DNA from: Psychroserpens jangbogonensis
GTDB lineage: Bacteria > Bacteroidota > Bacteroidia > Flavobacteriales > Flavobacteriaceae
Reading direction: 5' to 3'
Assembly (NCBI RefSeq): GCF_000797465.1
Contig: NZ_JSWG01000001.1
Span: 124,001-188,000 of the forward strand
Length of the DNA: 64,000 nt
Position 1 is the first letter of the stretch. Every line of letters starts with the position of its first letter. Both the position numbers and the translations under genes were made by a program. The notes under the pieces are model-generated. The model did no database searches. It had not been told where the DNA came from and was given only the letters and a program-made list of their open reading frames with translations. Shown piece after piece: positions 37,147 through 46,712 of the stretch.

Positions 37147-40100
37147 TTAATCATCCATTATGGACTCGTCAAACGTATAACCTTTATAATTGACTTTATA
37201 AAGAATACTATAAAGTGAAGGAATAAATAGCAGCGTAATTACAGTACCAAATAGTAAACCTATCATAATACTAACAGCCATTCCTTCCCACATTTCTCCG
37301 CCACTTAGATAAAGAGGAATCAATCCTAAAACCGTTGTAAAAGTAGCCAATAAAATAGGTCTGAAACGTTGCAGACATGCTGCTATAATAGCATCTTGAA
37401 TTGGTCTCTTAATTTCGTTTTCTTCAATTTGAATTCTATCAATTAATACAATGGCATTATTTATTACGATTCCTGCTAATGAAATCACCCCTAAAAAAGG
37501 CATAAATCCAAAAGGTTCTTGAAATACTAATAATCCTATAACCACTCCAATAATTCCTAAGGGAATAGTTGCAGCTACCATTATGGTTTTTCTAACCGAA
37601 TTAAACATAATAATTAAAAGAAGAATAATTATAAAGCCAGATAATGGTAGATAATTAATTACAGCACCCATGTTTTCAGCCGTGTTTTCGGCGTCTCCAC
37701 CAAATTTATACGAATAACCTTCTGGCCAATCTTTTGAAACTTCGGCCATATAAGGACTCATTTCTTTCATTATAGCAGAGGCATTTCCTGTCGCATTTAA
37801 TTCAGAACTAACATTTATAGTTCTATCAATATCTAAACGTTTTATCTTTGCATATTGCCATTGAGGTTCAATAGATGCTACTTGAAGTAAAGGCACACTT
37901 TTTCCAGAGTTTTGTGCATAAATATTCAAAGTCTCTATAGAGGCTAACGTCTGTTGCTGACTATCATTACTTCGCATTAGTATTGGAATGGATTTATCAT
38001 TCTCACGATATTCACCCGTTTGAAAACCATCTAAAACAGTTTGAAGTGATGTTGCAATATCAGCACTGGTAATGCCTGCCATTTGTGCTTTATTCTGATC
38101 GATATTTACAACAAACTTTTTCGTCTTTGGTCCCCAATCATCCTTAATGTTTTTTGTTCCTGAAACTGTTTTCAATTTTTGTTTGGTTTGTTCTGAAAGC
38201 TCGGCTAACACATCTGGATTCTCACCAGATATTTTAACTTCAATTGGAGTTCCTCCTCCTCCAGAACCTAAAAGCCCAACCTTAATATCTGCATTAGCAA
38301 AATTATTAAAACAGTAGCCATCTAATTTCTCTACCATGTCATTATTGTAGATAAAATCAGAGGTGTTAATTAGAATATGCGCATAACTTGCATCTGGTTC
38401 ATCAGTGGAATAACCTAAATCATACGACTCTGGACCGGCTCCAATAAAAGATGACCAATCTGTAATTCCGTTTGGTCTACCTTCATTAACTAATAAGTCT
38501 GTTGTTATAAACTCTTCTATACTTTTGATAACATCTTGTGTCGCCTCAATTCGTATTCCTTGAGGTAAGTTTATGTCTACTGTAATCATGTTTCGATCAC
38601 TATCTGGAAAAAAGATAAACGGAATCTTTCCAAAGCCTAAAAGTGACACAAAAAATGCTGCAAAAATTCCGATGATTACCAGACGCTTGTAAGCAAGAGC
38701 AGACAAAATTAAATTTTTATAATAGACTTTTAAATTATTAATGATTGTATCAATAAAGCTAGGTTTCTTTTCTGCTTTTGGAGTAACCTTAAGAAACAAG
38801 AAACACAATAATGTAATAACTGTCAAAGCTAGAATCCATGACGATAAAAGCGCCAATGAAATAACCACAAATATTGGACCTACGATATCTCCCATTGTTG
38901 ATTCTGCCAAATAAAATGCTAAAAATGCGGCAGATGTTGTCAATGTGGAGATGAGCAACGGTGTAAATAATTCACCACAGGCATCAATTGCTGCTTTTTT
39001 AGCGTCAATACCATTTTCCATTTTCACCATAACAGTTTCGGCAACTACAATTGCATTATCTACCATCATACCAAGAGCCATAATCAATGCTGCTAATGTT
39101 ACTTGGTTTAATCCCATATCTATAAGACCCATTAACATTAAAGTCATTATGGTTACCATAGGAATTAAACTAGCAATAATACCACCAGTTCTAAGGCCTA
39201 AGAAAACTAACATAACAATCAGTACTATAACAATAGCCTGAATTAAGTTAACAATAAAAGCACTAATCTTATCATCTATGTAAGTGTCTAATGAAGATAA
39301 ACGTTTCAATTCCAATCCAACTGGTAAACGATTTTGCCAATCTTTAATCACAACATTCATGTCTTCTCCCAATTGAATAATATTGGCACCTTCTTTAAGG
39401 CTAATGTGCATAGAAATTGCTCGTTCACCATTAACGGTTACCAACTGTTTGGGTGGATCAATATAACCTTGTGTTACCTTTGTTATATCACCTAAGTAGA
39501 CTAACTGTGAGCCATCTCCAACTGGTATTAAAGTTTGCTTTATATCATCAAGAGAATTAAAATTTCCTGTTGGTTCTAAAATGATACGTTCATCACCTAA
39601 ATTAACTTGACCACCAGAACTTAATATATTTGTTGCACCAATAATACTCTGTAATTTTGAAGCAGAGAGTCCATATTCCTTGAGTCGTGCATTATCAAAC
39701 TCAATAAAAATTCGTTCATCTTGAACACCACCAACTTCGACTTTTGCTGCCAAGTTTAGTTTTATCAAATCATCTTTAATATCGTCAACATAATCTTTCG
39801 CTTCAGCATAGCTAAAACCATCCATTACTAAACCAACAGCAATTCCAAATACTTCTCCAATTCCATCATCATTTAAATTTGGAGTTACACCAGACGGCAA
39901 TCCTTCTATTTGAGACAACTTTCGTCTGAGTCTATCCCAAACTGCTTGTAAATCTTCAGGTTTTACTTGTTCTTTTAGTTCTACCGTAACTACAGATAGA
40001 CCAGATCTAGATGTACTTGATACTTCTTTTAATTCTGGTAATTCTTGTACAATTTTTTCAACCTTGTCAGTAACTAATTGCTCGACACGTTCTGGGCTTG

Positions 40101-40260
40101 ACCCAGGAAAGGAAGACACCACAGTTGCTACTCTAACTGTGTAAGGTGGCATACTATCACGAGATAAAGATTGATAGAATACCATTCCCAAAATCAAGAT
40201 GGTAGCGAGAACTGTAAAAGTAATTCGGTTTCTATTAATGGAAAAGGCTGCTAAATTCAT
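37147..40260 (-). CDS. RND efflux pump, inner-membrane permease
   Basis: A 1037-residue RND permease (PF00873) with 12 helices: one at the N-terminus, then a large periplasmic loop, helices 2-6, a second loop and helices 8-12. Helix 4 has LGMMVDNAIVVAE with one acidic relay residue of the proton path. Sequences such as PGSSPERVEQLVTDKVEKIV are typical of HAE1/heavy-metal type pumps. It works with the adaptor and TolC-like protein encoded upstream in the operon. The exported substrate cannot be told from sequence. Confidence 0.95.
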   Translation of the reverse strand: MNLAAFSINRNRITFTVLATILILGMVFYQSLSRDSMPPYTVRVATVVSSFPGSSPERVEQLVTDKVEKIVQELPELKEVSSTSRSGLSVVTVELKEQVKPEDLQAVWDRLRRKLSQIEGLPSGVTPNLNDDGIGEVFGIAVGLVMDGFSYAEAKDYVDDIKDDLIKLNLAAKVEVGGVQDERIFIEFDNARLKEYGLSASKLQSIIGATNILSSGGQVNLGDERIILEPTGNFNSLDDIKQTLIPVGDGSQLVYLGDITKVTQGYIDPPKQLVTVNGERAISMHISLKEGANIIQLGEDMNVVIKDWQNRLPVGLELKRLSSLDTYIDDKISAFIVNLIQAIVIVLIVMLVFLGLRTGGIIASLIPMVTIMTLMLMGLIDMGLNQVTLAALIMALGMMVDNAIVVAETVMVKMENGIDAKKAAIDACGELFTPLLISTLTTSAAFLAFYLAESTMGDIVGPIFVVISLALLSSWILALTVITLLCFLFLKVTPKAEKKPSFIDTIINNLKVYYKNLILSALAYKRLVIIGIFAAFFVSLLGFGKIPFIFFPDSDRNMITVDINLPQGIRIEATQDVIKSIEEFITTDLLVNEGRPNGITDWSSFIGAGPESYDLGYSTDEPDASYAHILINTSDFIYNNDMVEKLDGYCFNNFANADIKVGLLGSGGGGTPIEVKISGENPDVLAELSEQTKQKLKTVSGTKNIKDDWGPKTKKFVVNIDQNKAQMAGITSADIATSLQTVLDGFQTGEYRENDKSIPILMRSNDSQQQTLASIETLNIYAQNSGKSVPLLQVASIEPQWQYAKIKRLDIDRTINVSSELNATGNASAIMKEMSPYMAEVSKDWPEGYSYKFGGDAENTAENMGAVINYLPLSGFIIILLLIIMFNSVRKTIMVAATIPLGIIGVVIGLLVFQEPFGFMPFLGVISLAGIVINNAIVLIDRIQIEENEIKRPIQDAIIAACLQRFRPILLATFTTVLGLIPLYLSGGEMWEGMAVSIMIGLLFGTVITLLFIPSLYSILYKVNYKGYTFDESIMDD

Positions 40261-40267
40261 TTAATGC

Positions 40268-41362
40268 TTAGTTTAATTTTACGTCTTGTCCATCTAATAA
40301 AGTCTGCAAACCTGCAATCGCAATTTTTTGTCCAACTTTAAGACCACTTACAACTTCAAAACCTTCAGGTGTTAGATTACCAATTGTAATCGCTTGTTTT
40401 CTTACAGTAGCTTTAGTTGAATCACCTTCAACTAAAAACACAAACCTTCCATTACCATCCTCTCCAACTGCACTAGCAGGAACAACAATAATTTCTTTGG
40501 TCATGTCTTCATCAACAAACTCAAATAAAACGTTCGCTGCCATACCACTCTTTATACGTTCGTCTGCTTCAGTTACCATAATAGTAATTGGGTACGTTGA
40601 TGTATTAGCGTTTAAAGCTGGAGCTACTTCTGTAATCACAGCGTTAAAGGTTTCACCTTCAATTGCTGTAAATGACACTTTCACTTTCATATCTTTCTTC
40701 ACTTCGTTAATAACAGATTCTGGCAAACCCAAAGAAATCTCAATAGCTGTTCCCGCATTCAAGACACCTATCGTTTGTCCTGGAGACACGTTTTCATCTA
40801 CTTCAATAGCTACAGAAGCAATAACCCCATCTTCTGGAGCATAGAGATATCCAAATTGAATTTGATCTTGCTGAATTGCTACACTTCGCTGAGCCGACTC
40901 AAAACTAGCAACTGCTGTTCTGTATGAGTTTTTTGCAGCTTCATAATCACTTAAAGAAGAACTCCCTTTTTCGTATAATGTACGCATTCTGTTCAAGCTT
41001 AACTTAGTCGTATTCATTTGAGATTCTGTACTGTTCTTCGCAGAAATCGAAGATTCGTAATTCAATCTAGCCGAAACATTGTCTAAGGTTCCTAACAGTT
41101 GACCTTTCTTTACTTTTTGCCCTAGATTCATATCTAGCTTAGTAACAATACCGCTACTTCTAAAACTTAGGTTTACTATTTTCTCTGTCTTAGCAGTACC
41201 ACTAAACTGTCTTGTTTTCTCACCTCCTAAATAGGAAACTTCACTATATTTTACTGGTCGTAAAACAATTTCTTCTTTGACTTCTTTTTCACCACAACTC
41301 ATAAGTAATATTACCATGAGAAGACTACTGATTTTAAAGATTCGATTGGATTGCATTATCAT
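40268..41362 (-). CDS. RND efflux periplasmic adaptor (membrane fusion protein)
   Basis: A 364-residue lipoprotein (lipobox LLMSCGEKE) of the HlyD/AcrA family. It has the half-lipoyl motif SGIVTKLDMNLGQKVKKGQL, an alpha-hairpin at about 100-160, the second lipoyl half GVIASVAIEVDENVSPG and a beta-barrel/membrane-proximal domain. It bridges the RND pump to the TolC-like protein. Spacing is 7 bases to the pump and 14 to the TolC gene. Confidence 0.94.
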   Translation of the reverse strand: MIMQSNRIFKISSLLMVILLMSCGEKEVKEEIVLRPVKYSEVSYLGGEKTRQFSGTAKTEKIVNLSFRSSGIVTKLDMNLGQKVKKGQLLGTLDNVSARLNYESSISAKNSTESQMNTTKLSLNRMRTLYEKGSSSLSDYEAAKNSYRTAVASFESAQRSVAIQQDQIQFGYLYAPEDGVIASVAIEVDENVSPGQTIGVLNAGTAIEISLGLPESVINEVKKDMKVKVSFTAIEGETFNAVITEVAPALNANTSTYPITIMVTEADERIKSGMAANVLFEFVDEDMTKEIIVVPASAVGEDGNGRFVFLVEGDSTKATVRKQAITIGNLTPEGFEVVSGLKVGQKIAIAGLQTLLDGQDVKLN

Positions 41363-41376
41363 ATATGTGTTAAATG

Positions 41377-43713
41377 TTAGTCATTATTTTGAGTGAATTC
41401 TAAAAAGCGTTGTATAAAATCTACACGTCCACTTTCATCTTCTAGCAAAAAGAATTGCCCTAAAGAACGTTCTAACTGCATTGAACTCTGTAAGTAATTA
41501 TATGTTGCATTTGCACTTGCAAGTTGTGCCTGCAAATAATTATTTTGAGCATCTAATAATTGAACAATATTAACCGCTCCACTAGCATAAGACGTTTGAG
41601 TTAAATCCAAAGCTTCTTTTGCCGTTTCTTCAAAAACTTTAGACAAGTGTATATTCGATGTTTCATTCACTAAACCTAACACTGAATCATTAATGTTTTT
41701 TTCGATATTCAGTTTTAAATTATCTCTTGAAACTTCTAGTTGTTCTTTCTGAATGGAGGCAATTTGCTTATTTATATTTTGCTTGTTCTGATTGAATAAA
41801 GGAAGTGATACATTAAGTCCAAGACTATAATAGCCATCAGGAAATTCGAAGCCTGGAATAAAACCTGTACCAACTCCAGACCTTGAAAACTCATAATTAT
41901 ATTGGCCTTGAAGCGCGACTGTTGGCAAAAAACGTCCGACACCAAATAAACGCTCACTGCGCTCTGTAGCTTTTAAATTGTACTCTAATGCTTTTAACTC
42001 AGGTGCATTAGCTATAGCCTCCTGAACTAAAAATTTTACAAAAGATTGACGTAATGTAGGGGCATCTAAAAACTGGCGTAACCGCTCATAATTATTATCA
42101 CTAAAAACACCTTTTTGCAACTCCGCATCTTCTACATCAATACTAGTATCAATCGGATTATTTAATAATTGGTTTAATACATAATACCCTTGCTCCAATT
42201 TATTAATAGCTTCAACCATTTCCTGTGTATTCTGAGCCATTTCAGATTTAAAACGCAATACATCAGATTTCCCAGCTTGACCAGCTTCGTAGTTTTCGGT
42301 AGCAATTTTTAGGTTGTATTTCGTCAATTCTAAATTTTGATATTGAATGGACAAGTTTGCCTTCAAAATTAAGGCTGTAAAGTAAGATGTTGCTACATCA
42401 AAAATGGTATTTAATTCTTCGCTGTTATAGTTTTCCTGTTGGGCATTACGAAGTGATCTTTGAATACTAATATTTGCATTTGCAGATTCTGAAAACACGG
42501 TTTGTTGTAAGCTTATATTACCTGATGTAGCAAATTCTGGATTTTGACCATTGCTGATTTTTGCTAATTCTGGATCCACATAACTCCCTGTTGCACCTGC
42601 AGTAACATTTGGCAAATAATCACTTTTTGCAAATTGTAGGTCTTTTTGAGAAAGCTGAACATCTTGTTCTATAGTTTGCAATTCTAAGTTTTCGGCTATT
42701 GCCTCTTGCATGACACTTAACAATGTATATTTAATATCGGCAACTTTATCATTTGGGTTGCCCACAAAATTAGTTGTTGCTATTAAACTATATTTAAGCG
42801 GTAATCCAATTTTTTCAGCGGTATTATAATTTACTGTTAATCCGCCTTTAGATTCTAAAGTTTCACTTAAATCAGATAAGCCATTACCATTAACAACAGA
42901 TTCAACAGTTAAAGCAATCCGTCTAAAAAACTGATTTATTTCAGATTGATCAAAATTTGAGGCAAGTATTCCATTCTTAACATCATTACCTGGATTAGAA
43001 GTAAACGAAGGCAATTTTTTTTCAATCAATACTTCTGCAAGTTCTTTCATTTCGAGATCCGTCAAATAAAACCCTCCAGCTAAATATACAGCATCTATAT
43101 TATCTAAATTCGATGTGATATCACTTAAAGTTTCAAACGGAATAAGCTTCATATCTAATTGAAGTTCTGTACCTAAATCATCAAATGTCTTTTTAATTGG
43201 CAAGTTATCCTTAATCGATTTCTCCACAATAACACCAACGGTTTTAGGTTTGGCGATTTCTTTAAATAACTTTAAATCTTCAGTATAAGACTGTGACGTA
43301 ATAATTGACGTATAATTTTTTATATTAGAAACTTGTAATTTATCCGTTCGCAACTCTTCACTTAATGCTCCAAAAACTATTGTAGGTTTCTGGTAACTCC
43401 CTATTTTAGATATAACGGCATTGTTTACAGTTCCGAAAGCAATAATAATATCGGTACCGTTTTGCAATAGAACATTGTAATTACTCAATGCTTTAGCAGA
43501 ATCAAAATTATTGACTAATGTTCTGGATTCTGAAAATTCCAATACAGCATCCTCACCTACTACAGCAGAAATCTCATTAGAAAGTTCTTCCAATAAGCCA
43601 TTAATTTCAGTTGAATTTTTATCCAATAAAAATCCAACCTGATACGTGTTGGATTGAGAAAAAGCTAAGAGGCTAGCACATAAAAAAAGGAAAACACTTA
43701 AGATATTGCGCAT
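41377..43713 (-). CDS. TolC-family outer-membrane channel fused to a periplasmic-binding-like domain
   Basis: A 778-residue protein, far longer than a usual TolC protein (about 450). After a signal peptide (LLAFSQ), residues about 22-320 resemble a type I periplasmic-binding fold of the ABC substrate-binding kind (PF04392): YQVGFLLDKNSTEINGLLEE, DIIIAFGTVNNAVISKI and VGVIVEKSIKDNLPIKKTF. Residues about 330-770 are two outer-membrane efflux-protein repeats (LELQTIEQDVQLSQKDLQFA; APELKALEYNLKATERSERL). It heads the operon with the RND adaptor and pump. The extra domain may sense or capture substrate; this is inference. Confidence 0.88.
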   Translation of the reverse strand: MRNILSVFLFLCASLLAFSQSNTYQVGFLLDKNSTEINGLLEELSNEISAVVGEDAVLEFSESRTLVNNFDSAKALSNYNVLLQNGTDIIIAFGTVNNAVISKIGSYQKPTIVFGALSEELRTDKLQVSNIKNYTSIITSQSYTEDLKLFKEIAKPKTVGVIVEKSIKDNLPIKKTFDDLGTELQLDMKLIPFETLSDITSNLDNIDAVYLAGGFYLTDLEMKELAEVLIEKKLPSFTSNPGNDVKNGILASNFDQSEINQFFRRIALTVESVVNGNGLSDLSETLESKGGLTVNYNTAEKIGLPLKYSLIATTNFVGNPNDKVADIKYTLLSVMQEAIAENLELQTIEQDVQLSQKDLQFAKSDYLPNVTAGATGSYVDPELAKISNGQNPEFATSGNISLQQTVFSESANANISIQRSLRNAQQENYNSEELNTIFDVATSYFTALILKANLSIQYQNLELTKYNLKIATENYEAGQAGKSDVLRFKSEMAQNTQEMVEAINKLEQGYYVLNQLLNNPIDTSIDVEDAELQKGVFSDNNYERLRQFLDAPTLRQSFVKFLVQEAIANAPELKALEYNLKATERSERLFGVGRFLPTVALQGQYNYEFSRSGVGTGFIPGFEFPDGYYSLGLNVSLPLFNQNKQNINKQIASIQKEQLEVSRDNLKLNIEKNINDSVLGLVNETSNIHLSKVFEETAKEALDLTQTSYASGAVNIVQLLDAQNNYLQAQLASANATYNYLQSSMQLERSLGQFFLLEDESGRVDFIQRFLEFTQNND

Positions 43714-43742
43714 TGGTTAGTTGATTTTATATCGTGAATTTG

Positions 43743-43773
43743 TAAAAATAAATGTTATTTGCTTGAATGCAAA
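43743..43773 (-). promoter_or_regulatory. Promoter TTTG-N19-TATTTTTA of the RND operon
   Basis: TTTG at 43773-43770 and TATTTTTA at 43750-43743, 30 bases before the first gene of the RND operon. Confidence 0.6.
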
Positions 43774-43805
43774 GGGTATTCTGTTATTAAATTTACAAAT
43801 AATAC

Positions 43806-43836
43806 TTTCTAATTGCCATATGAATCTTTAATTTTG
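43806..43836 (+). promoter_or_regulatory. Promoter TTTC-N19-TAATTTTG of pepT
   Basis: The -33-like TTTC (43806-43809) and an exact TAnnTTTG box (43829-43836) lie 14 bases before the pepT ATG, predicting a short leader. Confidence 0.55.
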
Positions 43837-43850
43837 GAAAAACATCAACC

Positions 43851-45095
43851 ATGATAAACAAACAACACCTCATCAACAGATTTATAAGTTATGTTACTAT
43901 AGATACAGAATCTGATCCAGAAAGCAAAACTACACCTAGTACAGTAAAACAATGGGATTTAGCTAACAAATTGGCGGAAGAACTTAAAAGCATTGGATTA
44001 AGTGATGTGACTATTGACGACAAAGCTTACATTATGGCTACTTTACCTAGTAATGTTGATCACGACGTACCAACTATTGGTTTTGTTTCCCATTTTGATA
44101 CTTCACCAGATTTCACAGGAGCTAATGTAAAACCAAGAATTATTGAAGATTACGATGGAAAAGATATTACATTAAATGAAACTGAAAACATTATTCTGTC
44201 ACCAGATTATTTTGAAGATTTATTACTCTATAAGGGAAACACCTTAATCGTTACTGATGGAACCACACTTTTGGGTGCAGATGATAAAGCAGGAATTACT
44301 GAAATTGTATCAGCTATGGAATACCTCATCCAGAATCCAGAAATCAAGCATGGTGAGATAAGAATTGGCTTTACTCCTGATGAAGAAATTGGTAGAGGCG
44401 CTCATCATTTTGATGTAGAAAAATTTGGAGCTGATTGGGCTTATACCATGGATGGTAGTCAAGTTGGAGAATTAGAATACGAAAATTTCAATGCTGCTGG
44501 TGCTAAAGTTCATATCAAAGGAAAAATTGTACATCCAGGTTATGCAAAAGGAAAAATGGTAAACTCGATGTACATCGCTACTGAGTTTATTAACTCCTTA
44601 CCACGATTAGAAACTCCTGAACATACTGAAGGCTATCAAGGCTTTTTTCATCTTCATAGTATAGATGGGAAAGTAGATGAAACCACACTACAATACATTG
44701 TAAGAGATCACGATAAAGATCATTTTGAAGCACGTAAAGACATGCTACAAAAACTTGCAGACCACATCAATTCTGAATATGGTCGAGAAGTCATTACCTT
44801 AGATATTAAGGACCAATATTTCAATATGAAAGAAAAGGTTGAACCTGTGATGCATATTGTTGATATTGCTGAAGACGCTATGAAACAATTAGATATCGAA
44901 CCTTTAATCAAACCCATTCGTGGTGGAACCGATGGTTCACAATTGAGTTATATGGGATTGCCTTGTCCAAATATTTTTGCTGGAGGACATAATTTTCATG
45001 GACGTTATGAGTATGTGCCTGTTGAAAGCATGATTAAAGCAACAGAAGTGATTTGTAAAATTGCCGAATTAACCGCAAAGAAGGCCTTAAACTAA
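43851..45095 (+). CDS. pepT: Peptidase T (tripeptidase)
   Basis: A 414-residue M20 zinc peptidase that removes N-terminal residues from tripeptides. Metal and catalytic residues are seen in [43 protein letters not shown] and the C-terminal [12 protein letters not shown]. The length matches the family. It is followed after 12 bases by the YdeI-like gene. Confidence 0.95.
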   Translation: MINKQHLINRFISYVTIDTESDPESKTTPSTVKQWDLANKLAEELKSIGLSDVTIDDKAYIMATLPSNVDHDVPTIGFVSHFDTSPDFTGANVKPRIIEDYDGKDITLNETENIILSPDYFEDLLLYKGNTLIVTDGTTLLGADDKAGITEIVSAMEYLIQNPEIKHGEIRIGFTPDEEIGRGAHHFDVEKFGADWAYTMDGSQVGELEYENFNAAGAKVHIKGKIVHPGYAKGKMVNSMYIATEFINSLPRLETPEHTEGYQGFFHLHSIDGKVDETTLQYIVRDHDKDHFEARKDMLQKLADHINSEYGREVITLDIKDQYFNMKEKVEPVMHIVDIAEDAMKQLDIEPLIKPIRGGTDGSQLSYMGLPCPNIFAGGHNFHGRYEYVPVESMIKATEVICKIAELTAKKALN

Positions 45096-45107
45096 CAGTC
45101 TGAAAAA

Positions 45108-45707
45108 ATGAAAAAAGCTAATTCAGTAGAAGAATACATTGAAAACAACTCCCATTTTGAAGAAGCTTTAGTTTTATTGAGAGACATTTTTAATACTACT
45201 GAATTAAATGAATCGGTTAAATGGAACACTCCTGTTTATGATTTAAATGGGAAAAATGTCGCGGGACTTGGTGCTTTCAAACATCATTTTGGGATTTGGT
45301 TTTTTAATGGTGTATTTCTAAAAGATGAGCAGAATCTATTAGTTAATGCCCAAGAGAATAAAACGAAAGCCTTACGTCAAATGCGTTTTGAACGGATTGA
45401 TGATATTGATAAAAACATAGTGTTGGCTTATGTAAAAGAAGCAATCGAAAATCAAAAACTAGGAAAAGAAATAAAACCAGAGCGCAACACCAAAGCGCTA
45501 GTTATTCCTGAAGAATTAAATCAGATCCTAAAAACACAATCTAACGTAAACGACAGTTTTAATTCTTTAACATTAGGAAAACAAAGAGAATACTGTACTC
45601 ATATTGCAGATGCTAAACGAGAAGCCACAAAACAAACCAGAATAGACAAGATTATCCCAATGATTTTAAAAGGTGTCGGATTGCATGATAAGTATAAGAA
45701 TTGCTAG
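45108..45707 (+). CDS. YdeI/OmpD-associated family protein with DUF1801 domain
   Basis: A 199-residue cytosolic protein. Residues about 10-115 form a DUF1801-type alpha/beta domain (LRDIFNTTELNESVKWNTPV). The C-terminal 60 residues carry the YdeI/OmpD-associated helical motif (LTLGKQREYCTHIADAKREA). Function is unknown; relatives are small stress-linked proteins. It ends before a strong bidirectional terminator. Confidence 0.9.
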   Translation: MKKANSVEEYIENNSHFEEALVLLRDIFNTTELNESVKWNTPVYDLNGKNVAGLGAFKHHFGIWFFNGVFLKDEQNLLVNAQENKTKALRQMRFERIDDIDKNIVLAYVKEAIENQKLGKEIKPERNTKALVIPEELNQILKTQSNVNDSFNSLTLGKQREYCTHIADAKREATKQTRIDKIIPMILKGVGLHDKYKNC

Positions 45708-45728
45708 CGACCACACTATATTAAATAT

Positions 45729-45760
45729 AAAAAGCTCCAAAAGAAATTTTGGAGCTTTTT
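45729..45760. terminator. Bidirectional terminator with GAAA tetraloop
   Basis: 14-bp perfect stem AAAAAGCTCCAAAA around GAAA, between the convergent YdeI-like and yajC genes. Confidence 0.88.
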
Positions 45761-45778
45761 ATTTATAATTTGAAAACG

Positions 45779-46060
45779 TTATTTAGTAGTCACTGGAGCA
45801 TTTAACTTCATACTCATTTCCATAGAAATAGCAGAACGTTCAAACTTAATTTTTCCAGCCATAGTTTCAATCACACAGCTATTGTCTTTATCATTTAAGT
45901 CAACAACTTTTCCGTGTAATCCACTTTTAGTAATCACCTTATCACCACGTTTTAACTCTGAAGCAAATTTCTTTTCTTGTTTAGAACGCTTCATTTGAGG
46001 CGCTATCATAAAGAAATAAACTACAGCAGCCATGGCTACAAAAGGAAGAAAATCCATCAT
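45779..46060 (-). CDS. yajC: Preprotein translocase subunit YajC
   Basis: A 93-residue protein with one N-terminal helix (MDFLPFVAMAAVVYFFMIAP) and the YajC soluble part (GDKVITKSGLHGKVVDL). It accompanies SecDF at the Sec translocon. It lies 13 bases downstream of the DUF1573 gene and is likely co-transcribed. Confidence 0.95.
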   Translation of the reverse strand: MMDFLPFVAMAAVVYFFMIAPQMKRSKQEKKFASELKRGDKVITKSGLHGKVVDLNDKDNSCVIETMAGKIKFERSAISMEMSMKLNAPVTTK

Positions 46061-46073
46061 AGGTATTAACGTT

Positions 46074-46574
46074 TTAGTTTACGGACTTGATTGCTGCTGA
46101 ACCTGCTTTTTTAGCTGGTGCATTTGGATCTGGCTCAATAAACGCTTTAATTTTTACAATTTCTGAACCTTTTTCAGTGTTTGTTGTTAACGTAATACTT
46201 TTGCTTACTTGGTTGTTTCCTTTACCATTGAATTTTACTGTAAACTCAGCAGTTTCACCTGGAGCCAAAGGCTCTTTTTTCCAATCTGAAGGTACTGTAC
46301 ATCCACAAGTACTTTTGATATTACTTACAACTAAAGGTGAATCACCTGTATTTGTATAAGAGAATTTAGTTTCAACTGGAGTACCATTTACGATAGTTCC
46401 AAAATCATGCTCAGTTTCAACAAATGAAATTACTGGAAATTCACTAGATGCTGCATCTCTTTCTGCAGCTGCTGCTACATTATCTGAATTAATCTTACTT
46501 GTAGCATTCTCTTCTTTACAAGATGTAAAAGCTACCATACAAAGTGCACTTAATCCTAATATTACTTTTTTCAT
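46074..46574 (-). CDS. DUF1573 lipoprotein
   Basis: A 166-residue lipoprotein (lipobox AFTSCKEE) with a DUF1573 immunoglobulin-like domain at about 55-145: FVETEHDFGTIVNGTPVETK, then SNIKSTCGCTVPSDW with the conserved CGC and PxW, and SITLTTNTEKG. Function is unknown; it is widespread in Bacteroidota. It is first of a two-gene unit with yajC. Confidence 0.93.
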   Translation of the reverse strand: MKKVILGLSALCMVAFTSCKEENATSKINSDNVAAAAERDAASSEFPVISFVETEHDFGTIVNGTPVETKFSYTNTGDSPLVVSNIKSTCGCTVPSDWKKEPLAPGETAEFTVKFNGKGNNQVSKSITLTTNTEKGSEIVKIKAFIEPDPNAPAKKAGSAAIKSVN

Positions 46575-46623
46575 TACTATAATTTTAATTAAACTTTTTA
46601 AAATGTTTTTTTGTTCAAGGCGT

Positions 46624-46653
46624 TAAATGTAGTAATTATTTCATCGAATCAAA
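46624..46653 (-). promoter_or_regulatory. Promoter TTTG-N18-TACATTTA of DUF1573-yajC
   Basis: TTTG at 46653-46650 and TACATTTA at 46631-46624 lie about 50 bases before the DUF1573 start. Confidence 0.5.
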
Positions 46654-46712
46654 ATTTTTTAGCATTTTTTTAGATGAAAAAAACAAACCTTAACACTAGC
46701 TTTTTAAAGGAT

